Part shown: positions 1 through 9,803 of the stretch, piece by piece
Layout of the letters: every line of letters begins with the position of its first letter
Numbering within the stretch: position 1 is the first letter of the stretch
Assembly: GCF_030272615.1 (NCBI RefSeq)
Contig: NC_081407.1
Location: 376,892,877 to 376,956,876, forward strand
Direction: 5' to 3'
Length of the DNA: 64,000 nt
Origin: Cryptomeria japonica
Lineage: Eukaryota > Streptophyta > Pinopsida > Cupressales > Cupressaceae
Position numbers and translations under genes: made by a program
Notes under the pieces: generated by a model
The model's input: the letters and a program-made list of their open reading frames with translations, nothing else
Database searches by the model: none
What the model was told of the DNA's origin: nothing

Positions 1-1076
1 TCTTTGATAAAATTTCCCCAACATTCTTAAGACAGAAAGGCATGGCGTTCCAACAATATGTTCCCCTTGAATAGGTTAAATGTTGTTTTGTGCTGGTCCT
101 TTGGTGCAATCCTTATTTAGTTATAACTTGAGAAACCATCCATAAGAGAGATCATTTCATTCCCAACCGTCAAGTCAACGATCATGTCTATATTGGGAAG
201 TGGGAAGTCATCCTTAGGAAAAGGTTTGTTCAAATCCTTGAAATTCATGCAGATTCTTATACCCCCAGCAAGTTTAGTTACGGGTACTAGATTTGATATA
301 AATTTTACGTAGTCAATGGGTCTTATAAATCCCACATCTAGTAGTTTTTGTAGTTCTACTTTTACCAACAAGTCGATCTACAAACCATGTATCTTTCAAA
401 GTTTTTGTTTGTATGACTTAATTCCTGGTAACAATGGTAAGTGGTGTAGAACCAATTCTGGGTCCAACCCTGGCATATCGACATATGACCAAAAAAAGTT
501 GATTGGTCTTTGTTTGAATAATTGGAAAAAGTTATCTTTCTCTTTAGGATTTAATGATTCAGCCAAGTGTATCTTATGTATGACTTCAACCTCTCTCATA
601 TTGACTTCTTCTATCTTTTCAACAAGTAATGAAAAAATTTCTTGGTTAATGGGAAGATCATTTAGCTTTCTTTTTCCCATGTCTATTTCATTAGGATCTT
701 GTGATGTAGAAGAGATTTCTTCTCCAAAGTATGTTATTCGGTCCAAGTCTATTGAAAATCCAACTTTATGATCATCATAAGGAAATCCATCTCTAATACC
801 TAGGAACTCTACTATAGCTTTGTCATTTTCAAACCAATCTAGATGTGGTGGTTTCTCTTTCCCCCAGTCGATTAAGTGTGGATGGATAAGACATAAATCC
901 TTACTCTCTTCTGTGTGAGGTGTTTCTGATATTATAAATACTCGGTTGTCATAAACATACTTTATTGACACAATTGGATCTAGTTCTTTATCTTCATATA
1001 TAATGCCATCATCCACAGGTGATTGATTGTCATAAGCTCTATATGCTGAATATGTTCTACAACTATGAGTATACAT
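1..1076 (-). pseudogene. pol: Tat A linker and N-terminal reverse transcriptase
   Basis: One minus-strand frame runs through 1076-396 and 371-117 with stops between. The upstream part is a poorly conserved acidic linker. The downstream part is the start of a Ty3/gypsy RT: a KLLDVGFIRPIDY block, then the finger-domain motif ending in DLNKPFPKDDFPLPNID and the following SLMDGFSSYN segment. The frame then breaks and decayed RT text (GTPCLSVLRMLGKFYQR, equivalent to the GLKNAGATYQR region of Tat elements) runs to the window edge. The catalytic YVDD is outside the window in this copy. RT copies the element RNA into DNA in cytoplasmic particles. This copy cannot encode a full enzyme. Confidence 0.8.
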
Positions 1077-1510
1077 GAATTCATAATCATGAGAGTTAGT
1101 TATGCTTTCAATATATGTCTTAATATCCGATCCATTTTCATTTAGTTCATCAAATTCCTAAATAGGACAAAGAGAAGTTTTGTCAATATTAACAAATAGT
1201 GAGACATTGCTATGACTTGTAGATCCTTGTTTTGTTGTAGAGAAATCCTCCATTTTCGGTATAAGGCATTCTAGTCTTTCTATGGTTGAATCACTCGTTG
1301 GCGCTAAACCCGTTCTATCGCCATGTTGGCATGTGAAGATATTGCAAGTCCCATATCACTAGATGGTACTATATTTGTATCTTGGATGAAAAGTTGGAAG
1401 CTCTCGACAATTGACTCATCAATAGGGTTGTCTTCAGTCAATTCACTTCTTTGAGATAATGGGACAAACACCACTATTGAAGAATTGCTTTGAGGTGTTG
1501 ATTTAGAATC
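1077..1510 (-). other. Decayed Tat A polyprotein linker
   Basis: No clean open frame. The stretch aligns with 39180-39600 of Tat B, so it is internal polyprotein sequence between the G-patch-like segment and RT, broken by stops and small indels. Confidence 0.5.
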
Positions 1511-1768
1511 CTATGTAGGTCTATTTAATATATCTAGTGTATGTTGTCTAGCCTTTGATACTTTTGTTATGTGTTTGTATCCTAAACCTTGATTCTTTGG
1601 TTTCTCCTGAGGTAAAACAGGTTCTATTCTTCCTTGTCTTTGTGGTCCCAAGCTCATTGTACCATCATTGCCATGTTTCAGCAACATTTTGAAACCATTT
1701 CTGTATTGATCCAAAGGAAGCTTGACTATAGTCATGTCATCTTCTTCTCTGTATATCCATTGGCTCAC
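1511..1768 (-). pseudogene. Tat A G-patch-like segment between protease and RT
   Basis: The 85-residue minus-strand frame has a short N-terminal YREEDD stretch, then KHGNDGTMSLGPQRQGRIEP and a closing GLGY. The spacing of glycines, the QG-I-P core and the final GLGY resemble the degenerate G-patch seen between protease and RT in many plant Tat polyproteins. G-patch motifs usually contact RNA or RNA helicases; the role in these elements is not settled. The Tat B equivalent (39657-39857) reads KHGYDGTTSLGPQ, keeping the Tyr that the A copy has lost. Assignment rests on motif pattern only. Confidence 0.5.
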
Positions 1769-2152
1769 ATCTTCATCTAGAGATTCATCTTGTAAATCTC
1801 CCTATCTAATGAATGAGCATGAGTTTTAATATCTAACTATCTCTTTCCCTTTGTCTTGTCTACTTAGAGAAGATTGAGGTTTCCCAAAAGATCTTGGAGA
1901 GATATAATTGCCTAACTATTGGTGGCTCTGCAATGGAATACTCCCCACATCCCACTTCTTTGATTTGCAAAGAAAGTGTCGTAGGTATATACGAGGTGTA
2001 GAATTATGTGTATTAGTGATTTCTAATGACTCCAATTGTGATATGAGTGGAGCTTCTTGGTTAATAGGTACTTGGTTATCAACACTTTCCTTCAAGTAAT
2101 TACAATGTTGGAACGTGTTTGGGTCAACATGTATTGTGAACTCAATGCCATT

Positions 2153-2560
2153 CTATGGAAATCTGACACATTGATGAAATGTCAATAGTATGACTTGCAT
2201 GGCATGAATACATGGGCACCCTAACAACATATTATAACCGAGCTCTCTATCCAGTACATGGAATGTAACATCAATTGTAATAGGTCCTACTTGTACTAGA
2301 AGAATAACCATGCCTTTTGACGAGCATTCCTCATTATCATATGCTTTGATGTTTATTCTCTTTGTGGGATCACTATGAAACTCAAAATAGCCCAATGCTT
2401 TGATCAATTTGAGTGTGCATATGTTGAGACAAACTCCTCCGTCTATAAATACTCTTCTAACCTTTTTCTTATCTATATACGCCTCTAGGTGTAGATGATC
2501 GTTATGTAAAGCCCTGTCTATAGGAACATATCACTCTGTGAAAGCAACATGGGTAGAAGT
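2153..2560 (-). pseudogene. pro: Tat A retroviral-type aspartic protease
   Basis: Reading leftward, the frame gives VRRVFIDGGVCLNI at about 2425-2465: the active-site Asp in the D-G-G form common in Tat proteases. It is followed by TLKLIKALGYFEF, the flap region KAYDNEE..SKGMVILLVQVGP, and the C-terminal YNMLLGCPCIHAM, the equivalent of LLGRPWIHAM. The enzyme would dimerise and cut the gag-pol polyprotein. A stop separates the active-site segment from the C-terminal 84 residues as read here. Tat B has lost the catalytic Asp (Tyr at the same place), so A is the better preserved copy. Confidence 0.8.
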
Positions 2561-2850
2561 AGCCAAATTTTCCACCATGGATTGGAAAGTGTTTTCATCT
2601 ATGTCACGTGCCACAACTAAATCTTGAAGAGCCTTATTTAGAATAGCTCTGTGATTTGGTGATATTTGTACCAACTCAAAAAGTGATATTTGTGCAGGGG
2701 TCTTTTTCAACTAATCAACCACATTGTAACTTCCTGTTGTTCAAGGAGGGTTCTAGAAGGTACTCCTTGTAAGGTAAATTTTGACAGGCGTGTGATAACT
2801 ACACAATCTCTATCTCTTGGGTTTATAGTAATGGTAGCAACTATCTCATC

Positions 2851-3264
2851 TCATGCATTGATAGTATTGTCATACATGACCTTTATATAATTTGCAATAT
2901 TCTCGTGTGTTCTTGAGCCGGAAGATTTTCCCTTGTCATGCTTAACAAAAGGATCTTTAAATATAGTATGATTTTTATTTTTTGATCCTTTGTTGGTGTC
3001 CACTATGATGTCTCCTTGGTCTATTAGATCCTGGATCAAGTTCTTTAATTTGTAACAGTTTGATGTCTTGTGGCTCTTTGTGTGATGATAGTCACAAAAG
3101 TTGTTGTCATTCCACCAGGTCGGTTTGAAGGGACCTGGTTCATATACCTTGATTTCAGGAAAAGTGATCACATTAGTCTGTATCAGTTTCTTTAATGCTG
3201 ATTCAATAGGTTCTCCCAGTGGCGTGTAGTTCCTTCTTGGGGTGTTGATTTTTTGAAATCTCAC
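2851..3264 (-). pseudogene. gag: Tat A gag C-terminal region with CCHC-like knuckle
   Basis: A 137-residue frame with FCDYHHTKSHKTSNCYKLK at its centre. This matches the modified zinc knuckle (C-x2-H ... H-x4-C) followed by LKNLIQDLID found at the end of Tat-type gag, where the usual text is C-x-Y-H...GH-x4-C-x-x-L. The N-terminal part (PLGEPIESALKKLI) is the usual lead-in with an amphipathic helix. It would package element RNA. The Tat B copy at 43589-44002 has a Tyr in place of one residue of the metal site (FCKYHH...SNGYKLK loses a Cys). Confidence 0.75.
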
Positions 3265-3416
3265 ATTAGTAGATTGTATGGCATTTGTATTTGTTGAAAC
3301 TATGTTGTTTTCTTGAAATCGGCTTTTGTTTTGAAAGGACGATTGATCTGGTCCTTGTAAGGATACTATGGGTTGAGCTTTTTTTACAACATGAGCATCA
3401 ACAACACCGTCATTGG

Positions 3417-4730
3417 TTACATTCTTGTTTTTGGACCAAAACCTTTGTTTATCATTGTTGGTGTTGTTAACTGAATCGTGCCATATTTCAATATTCCTTG
3501 TTCTGAGAGTCCTTTCTCATATTTTAGGGATTTTTCTGTGATTTGTTTGAATGATGTAAGACATTGCATTTGTATAGGGTACTTGTTTTGAGGTATTAGG
3601 TTTTCTATAAACATGTCAAATTGTTCAATTTCCAGAATATGACTCTGACATCTGTGGTAAAGAGATCTCCATCATTGTAGAAATGTTGCAAATGTTTCAT
3701 TTTCTTTCTTCTTTGTAGTGCATAAATCCATCAAAGTGACTAGGGTATCAATATTATGTGGTAAATTTGCTATGCATTGCTCGGCTAGCTCACCGCATGA
3801 TGTGATCTTTGGTGGGAGATGTGAAAACCATTCTAAAGTAGAACCTCCGAGACTCTTAGGAAACAATCTCATCGAGTAGGTATCTTCATATGCAACCTCT
3901 ATACAGGTCGTGAAAAACTCTTTGATATGATCTCTAGGATTGCCTTTTCCTCGATATCTTTCGAATTCAAGTGTTTCAAAGTGAGGAGGGGAAGTTGACA
4001 TGTATAGCATTTGATCAAAAGGATATGGACGTAAGTCTTGCATCATATAGTTTTTCTTGTCATTGTCCCTTTGTATATTTGTCATTTATTGTTGGATATA
4101 TTGGACTTGTTGAGTAAGGATTTCTGTTTGAGTTAATGGTGCGTTTTGTGCATACATATTCCCAATAAATGGATTAGTGGTGGTGTAGACAGGAGGTTAT
4201 TGAAATGTACCATAGCTATAATTTTGTGTGTCCTAGGTTCCACTAGGTGGCATAAAATAGGCAAATTGTGTGCCAACATTTGGTTGAGTCATGTGAAATG
4301 TGTTAGTGGAACCAAAGTACATATTCTGATGACTGTATATTGATCCCATCGAATGGGAAATTGAAAGTTGGGTTGCACTTGTTGCATTTAAAACTTGGGA
4401 TGTTTGTGTTTGACTTTGTGTAGGAGCACTTAATACAGTTGATGCAGTTTGAGAAGTGACACTGCCCTATGTTTGAGTGGTAGTATTAACACTTGATGAA
4501 GCCATACTAGTTTGTGAGCTTTTAGTTGGAATTATAGCTGCTTGGGTGGATGATACTTGTGCACTTTGGGTAACTTTTTGTGTAGAAATTGAAGCCGCAG
4601 CTTGTGTTTGTGGTACATTTGATGTTTGACTAGCATTTTGAATCAAAGTAACCCCTAGTGGTAAAATTGTTGTAATGTCAAAATCTCGGGGTAACTTAGC
4701 AATATTTTACATTAATAAGGTGAGATGCCT
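3417..4730 (-). pseudogene. gag: Tat A gag (capsid-like) with Ser/Thr/Gln-rich N-terminus
   Basis: The best block (4085-3672) reads YMSTSPPHFETLEFERYRGKGN, then DHIKEFFTTCIEVAYED, then LFPKSLGGSTLEWFSHLPP. This is the retrotransposon gag core: F/Y-x-G-x-x-DP-x-x-H, then LFP-x-SL-x-G-x-A-x-x-WF. Upstream (4730-4140) is a low-complexity Gln/Ser/Thr-rich stretch (QTQAAASISTQKVTQ in the B copy). Downstream, a second frame (3614-3417) continues with SFKQITEKSLKYEKGL. Gag forms the particle. Several stops and frame changes make this copy non-coding as it stands. Confidence 0.8.
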
Positions 4731-4833
4731 ACTACTATCATGATTGATAAGTGTGTTGAGGATCATCAGGACACAGGGGTCTTGTTGAGTGGCCTCAATT
4801 TCTTCATGTGTCAAGTTCCTCTTGAGTTTCTTG

Positions 4834-5582
4834 CATTATTTTTTATTAAGATAAATGGGTTTTACAGGGACCCAAAACCCAAATCCATCCAAAAAATATA
4901 CAAAGTTAACCAAAAACTAACTAACTGCTAAAAAACAACAAAAACAGGGGACTCACCCCAACAAGTCAAACCACAAATAACACAACGGAAACAAGAAACA
5001 CCAACCAAAAACAACTAAGAGCTTTCAAAATCTCAGTATTCTTCTGGATCACTTTGTTATTGATCTCTTGGAGTTCTTCCATGATGAACCTTGAATTGCC
5101 TCTTTCCTATTTTTTGCTCCTAGTCCCGGTAGAGGGTCCCGTAGATGCCTCCATATCCTAGATTTTCTTGTCCAAGTTAATGTCTGAGGATAGTTCAAAT
5201 CTATCCATATGATATTTTTGCAAGGCGATATCCTTGTTGACTCTTTTGAGGCCTTTTGAAATGTTATACATTGCCTCCTTACTAACCTCCACCAACCCCT
5301 TAAGTATTCCCTTTAAATCTTGGATTTCATTCTCCAACCTATCAATCCTAGCCTCATGTTTTGTCTTCATGACCTTAATATCTTCCATGATTTTTTTGGA
5401 CAACTTCAAGAGTTTATTAGTTTTATCAGGCGTCGGATTCTCAGTGAAAGAGTCCACAATATCCTTGATCCCATGTTTCAGGAAATTAATTTCACCAAAA
5501 ACCCTTCGAAAGCATTTCTCTTGAATAGGAAACGAATTGCCCAGGAGCTTGTCAATATCCATTTCATCACATTTAATCTCAT
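4834..5582 (-). mobile_element. 5'-truncated LINE fragment inserted in Tat gag leader
   Basis: The 12-bp sequence TTGAGTTTCTTG occurs at 4822-4833 and 5583-5594 and brackets a 749-bp segment. On the minus strand the segment starts inside a coiled-coil reading frame and ends in ...CCCATTTATCTTAATAAAAAATAATG, in two pieces a LINE-like 3' tail. The tail resembles that of the LINE ending at 51949. Target duplication, 5' truncation and A-rich tail are the marks of LINE target-primed reverse transcription. Tat B has the identical insertion at the identical site (45570-46318, also 749 bp), so Tat A and B descend from a copy that already carried it. Confidence 0.75.
5158..5562 (-). CDS. Coiled-coil ORF inside the inserted LINE fragment
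   Basis: A 134-residue open frame, charged and helical, with heptad-like text in IMEDIKVMKTKHEARI and DRLENEIQDLKGILKGL (about residues 58-95). No enzyme motif. It lies at the 3' end of a LINE fragment and resembles in layout the coiled-coil frame near the 3' end of the LINE at 52486-57718 (56934-57155). I read it as the C-terminal part of an extra LINE ORF downstream of ORF2. Tat B keeps a 99-residue remnant (45894-46193). It could be co-transcribed with Tat as part of the gag leader; whether it is translated is unknown. Confidence 0.5.
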   Translation of the reverse strand: MDIDKLLGNSFPIQEKCFRRVFGEINFLKHGIKDIVDSFTENPTPDKTNKLLKLSKKIMEDIKVMKTKHEARIDRLENEIQDLKGILKGLVEVSKEAMYNISKGLKRVNKDIALQKYHMDRFELSSDINLDKKI

Positions 5583-5594
5583 TTGAGTTTCTTG

Positions 5595-8500
5595 TATCAT
5601 TGGCATGTTGTTAAACTTCAACTATCTACGGGGTTGACTTTTTGATATATCCATATTCCATGTAGGGTTAAACAACGGGTCATTTTTTGGATCCATATTA
5701 CTTTTTTTCTTTTTGTGACCTTGTGACAGGCATTAAGAATGCTAAATGATGACCCTAGGATCTATGAAAAGACTATGAAAAACCTAGATTATGAGTGCAA
5801 GAATTGATACTAAAAAACTATAATGTACATGCAAACTATATTGACACTCTATTAGGGATTAGGACGAGGAAGTTGTTGAGGACCTTATTGAGGTGCTTGT
5901 AGAGAATGTTGTTGTTGTAATGTCATCCTCTCAAGTCTTTCTTGAAGAAGTCCTTGTGCAATTTCTCTATCAATTCAATGGTCCCTTCTATATTCTTGGT
6001 CTATTTCAAACTCAACTCATATGTATTGAGGGGCACTTGTTTTTAACTCCCAAGCCAAGTTATCTAAGTCGTCACAATTTCTCGTTGACTGTCATTCAGA
6101 ACTAGATTAGGTTGTTCAAATGGGAACAAACCATCAGCTGGTAGACCCATTCTAACTCATGTTATGACTCCTAATATGATTATCCATACAGTGGGGGACT
6201 ATGACAGACATAAATGGAGACTAGACAAGGACTAATACAATTATTATAACGACTATACAAGGGCCTATGCAAAGATTATGAGGATACAATTAGGATGTAA
6301 ACAAAAACTCTATAAGGACAATGCTAAAACTTATACAAATATTACGCCACCGTATATGAAAATTCTATATAAGGACTATAATGAGGACTATATGGGGACA
6401 ATGCAAGGACTATGTAAGGACTAATGCCAAGATTATGAAGACTATGCAAGGACTTATGCCAGGTCTATGGACTTTAGGTAAACCTATGATCACAAGTAAT
6501 AAGATGTTTCTTTTGTGAATGTTTTGGAACTTTTTTGTAATGTTTGTTTTGTTTTGGATGGACTCTTTGTTGAGGTAACTTTGTTTGGAATGACCAGTTT
6601 TGTCAATTTTATGAACACTGTATACAAATAAGTATGGCCAATTGAATTTTATTCTGACAGACTCTGTGAATCAGAGTAACAGAAGGTGAAGGACCTAAAT
6701 AAGCCCATAAATTGAATCAATACTGGTCCAACACGAGCGATACACATAAAGACACAAAAAACAAAGCTTAGGCTAGAAATTTGAAACTATCCAATGAGGC
6801 CCTTACGAAATATCAAAATAAGAAAGACAGATAGAGAATATGGCAGCACCGGCTCCACTTCACAACACACACTTCTAGAGCATGCCAGTTTATCTTACCC
6901 TGAAGATCCGAAGATCTTATCACCAATGATTTCTATCTCATAATGCAAGGTACATGAAGGGTATCTATGGGTACAATCCACACTCCCTAGATCATCAATG
7001 TGGGATTTGGGCTACTAATTTTGATTCATAGTGGGGGAAGTTTTGAGGTAAATCAGGTGGCTATACATGTGGTGGCTAGCTCATTTAAGAGATATCCTAG
7101 CCTGTTGAACACAAGTTTTTACCCATCTGGCAAACAAGCACAAAGGGATTTTGACTTTTGTCAAGACCAAAGAGGTATTTTCAAGTCGATACTGAGGGAA
7201 ACCATCGGTATAACATAGAGACACCAGTTGATTTATGGTTTTCACCAAAATCACAAATATTTTTATAGCGAACCGAAAGAGAGTATTGTTGGGTCCTTCC
7301 CTTCTAGAATCAACGGGGATCTAGAAGGCAAGCCCTATTTCTTAAAAATAAAATTTTGAGTCTCGTTAACACTTTTCTCTTGCACCCAGGTCCACGAAAT
7401 CTATGGGAGAGGATAGTGTGTGTTAACAGTAGGACCACTCTAGACACAAATAGTTCTTTTTTCCTTAAGATATTGCAATGTGCGTTAGGCTAAGCATAAG
7501 CCAAATTCACGTCTATTTTAAAACCCAAATTTGAGGTGTGAGATACGCATGTTCATGTCAATTATAAGCACCAAATCCAACAATGAATCCATGCATGTCC
7601 ATTTTACTTGCATCACATGTCAATTTTAAGCACAAAATCCAAAATTGAAATCATGCATGTCAATTTTAAGAACCAAATCTAAAAGTGAATGAAAATCCAA
7701 GAGATCCTGCAATCAAAAGTATCGTAACATAAATTTCTTGGACTGATCAAGCCTTCTCTACTTTTTTCCATCACACTCTGCAAACAGAAATTCAGTAAAA
7801 CCTAGAAAACAAGAGAAAGCTGAAAACTAAAAAATAGAAAGGCTCCTATTTTAATAGACATATGTGACATACTATCTAAACGATTGCGACATAGTGACTA
7901 AATGATTGCGAATTTCTGCTAAGACGATTACAAAAAACGAACAAGACAATTACACAATCCTATCAAGACGAACATGAAACCCAAAAATAGAAAATGAAAC
8001 CTGCAAAACAAAAAGTTGTCCCAGAATCAAATTAAATTAGCTCATCTTTGTTCATCATGTTATATTTCATAATGTAATTCTACACCAGGTATAGTATGTA
8101 TCAAGGGTAATTTGTTCTTCTATCTCTTGGATTCTCCTTTCTGCTTTTAACATTCATTGATTGTATCCTTCTTGTCTTTTCTGCTTTGTTGTCCTTCTGG
8201 AACCTAAAATTTTAAACCTCACTTTGCCTGCCATAAGATTTGCATATTTTTTAAGAAGGATATGAAGAGCATAATTTCAGAATTTAGAAATTAATGATGG
8301 GTTAGACAGAAACACAAAATTGCGATCTAGAACAACAAAACTAAATGAATGCAAAACGAATGAGATATGATATCTTAACGAATGCGACATGGATTCTAAA
8401 CGAATGTGAATTTTTGTAGATACAAATATGAATTATTGTCTAGGTAAATCTGACACACTGTGTGGACGAATGTGGAATAGGGTGAGGACAAATGTGGAAT

Positions 8501-8604
8501 GATTGACTACTCGTGCAAAATCCATACAAAACCTACAAAACCTGCAAAATATCATACGACCTTGAAAAACACAAAAAACAAACACAAAAGATAATTAGTT
8601 GCAG
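5595..8604 (-). other. Tat A long 5' leader (non-coding)
   Basis: About 3 kb between the PBS and gag without a credible coding frame, as is usual for Tat-lineage elements. It holds short degenerate tandem motifs: repeats built on GGACTATG/AAGGACTA at about 6190-6470, and three copies of a CATGTCAATTTTAAGCACCAAA-like unit, the motif here split as CATGTCAATTTTAAG + CACCAAA, at about 7555-7690. The first about 420 bases (to about 6017) align with 46331-46756 of Tat B, after which B is broken. Confidence 0.6.
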
Positions 8605-8622
8605 GTTCACATCGGGTCACCA
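8605..8622 (-). other. Tat A primer-binding site (tRNA-Trp-like)
   Basis: Minus strand reads TGGTGACCCGATGTGAAC, two bases internal to the LTR end. Plus strand ends in TCACCA as a mature tRNA would. It is close to the complement of the 3' end of plant tRNA-Trp (TTCACGTCGGGTTCACCA), with one base missing and one substitution. The tRNA would prime minus-strand cDNA synthesis. Confidence 0.6.
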
Positions 8623-8624
8623 TC

Positions 8625-9803
8625 TGTTTATCAATAAAATTCATCATAATTAACTAGAAATACTAAGGAAATTGCGAATCCCTATTCTAGCTAAAGAATT
8701 CTAAATAAATCAATGAAAGTATGTGAGATAACAATAAGGATATAAAGATAGCACTTTATTAAAAAAAATAAAAAAATAATAAGGATATAAAATATTGAAT
8801 CAAAACTCCCTATTCCATGATCACATGTCCCTTCCATTTCTCTTCTCTTCTTTGAGTAATGTTGGCTCTCAGATATTATGCTGCTCTTCTGCAAGATAGC
8901 ACAAAGATTCGAAGTTCGTGATTTTTCAAAATGGAGAATTGATTCCAAATTTATAGATTCTTGGAGGAGATTGATTAAGAGGTGGAAGTGTAGTGAGCTA
9001 AAAAGTTGATTGATAGTTTAGGAGGTGGAACTCAATTGATTGAATTGATAAATGAATAGATTGAATAGATAATTGAGTTAACTGGGGAGATGACTGATTG
9101 AGAAAAAGCTGATTGAAAAATAGAAAAATAATGATTGGAGAGAATCATAGAATTGATTTAATTAATCAATTAATTGAATTGATCAATTAGTTATTAATTT
9201 AGCATGTGTTGTAGGATTTTTTTAATTTGAAATTCAATTTCATTTGCATGTAAATTGAACTTGATTTAGATTTTCAATTTGATTTTGCATGATAGTAAAT
9301 TAATTATTTTAAATTCAATATGATCTTTGAATTCATGCAAAATTGATTTAGACATTCAATTTGATTTTTGCATGATATTGAATTTAGATTTTCGAATCAT
9401 GAAATTCAAATGCACATGTATTTGAAATTAGATGAAATTGGAATTTGGGAAAATTCGAATTTGGATTAGAAGAATATTGAAATTAGACGAAATTAGAATT
9501 TGGGGATTTGGAATTTGAATTTTGAGTTGGAAGAATGGATTAATCAATTAAATAATTTAAATAAATTATTTAACTATATATATTGAATTTTAATTAAATA
9601 ATAAATATTATTCAATTAAAGTTATTAAATCATAATTAATTAAATGAAAAATATTTAATTAATATAAGAAAGGGCTTGAATGATTATTTTATGAGGAATA
9701 GAAATTGAAATAGGATAATTAATAATAATAGAAATTGAAATAGGATAATTAATAGTAATTAAAAATAATAATACGATGAAGAAATATAAATTTAGAAGTG
9801 CAG
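8625..9803 (-). repeat. 5' LTR of Tat A (outer end truncated or replaced)
   Basis: Aligns along its length with the Tat B 3' LTR at 27817-29013. It ends (minus strand) in GATAAACA next to the PBS. Homology stops near 9803; the last roughly 100 bp of the B LTR, including its TGTAGACACC start, are absent here. From 9803 a different sequence begins with TGCAGTGTCCTAAAATTGC, itself possibly the edge of another LTR. The LTR is AT-rich with runs of AATTGA and GAAATTGAAATAGGATAATT duplicated in tandem near 9700-9750. Confidence 0.75.
8733..8791. repeat. 31-bp insertion with 14-bp target duplication inside Tat A LTR
   Basis: AATAAGGATATAAA at 8733-8746 and again at 8778-8791 flanks GATAGCACTTTATT followed by an A-rich run. 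The Tat B LTR has a single, slightly changed copy at this place and no insert. The A-rich end and 14-bp duplication suggest a tiny LINE-machinery insertion. Confidence 0.6.

Larger units (their letters stand above)
1..9803 (-). mobile_element. Tat A: Ty3/gypsy Tat-lineage LTR retrotransposon, 5' half
   Basis: Minus-strand element reading from its 5' LTR (8625-9803) through PBS, long leader, gag, protease, G-patch-like segment and the start of reverse transcriptase, where the window ends. The order is that of plant Tat/Ogre-type elements, and the RT text (DFPLPNID, FMDG-like block) fits that lineage. It is closely similar to Tat B at 27817-46756, which supplies the missing 3' part: window position 1 aligns with about 38096. 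Many in-frame stops show it is not autonomous. A LINE fragment sits inside its gag region (4834-5582) and a 31-bp insertion inside its LTR (8747-8777). Confidence 0.85.

Noticed and set aside
316-865. Plus-strand frame of 151 codons, repeated at 38410-38865
   Set aside because: Shadow of the minus-strand Tat linker and RT start; repeated only because the element is.
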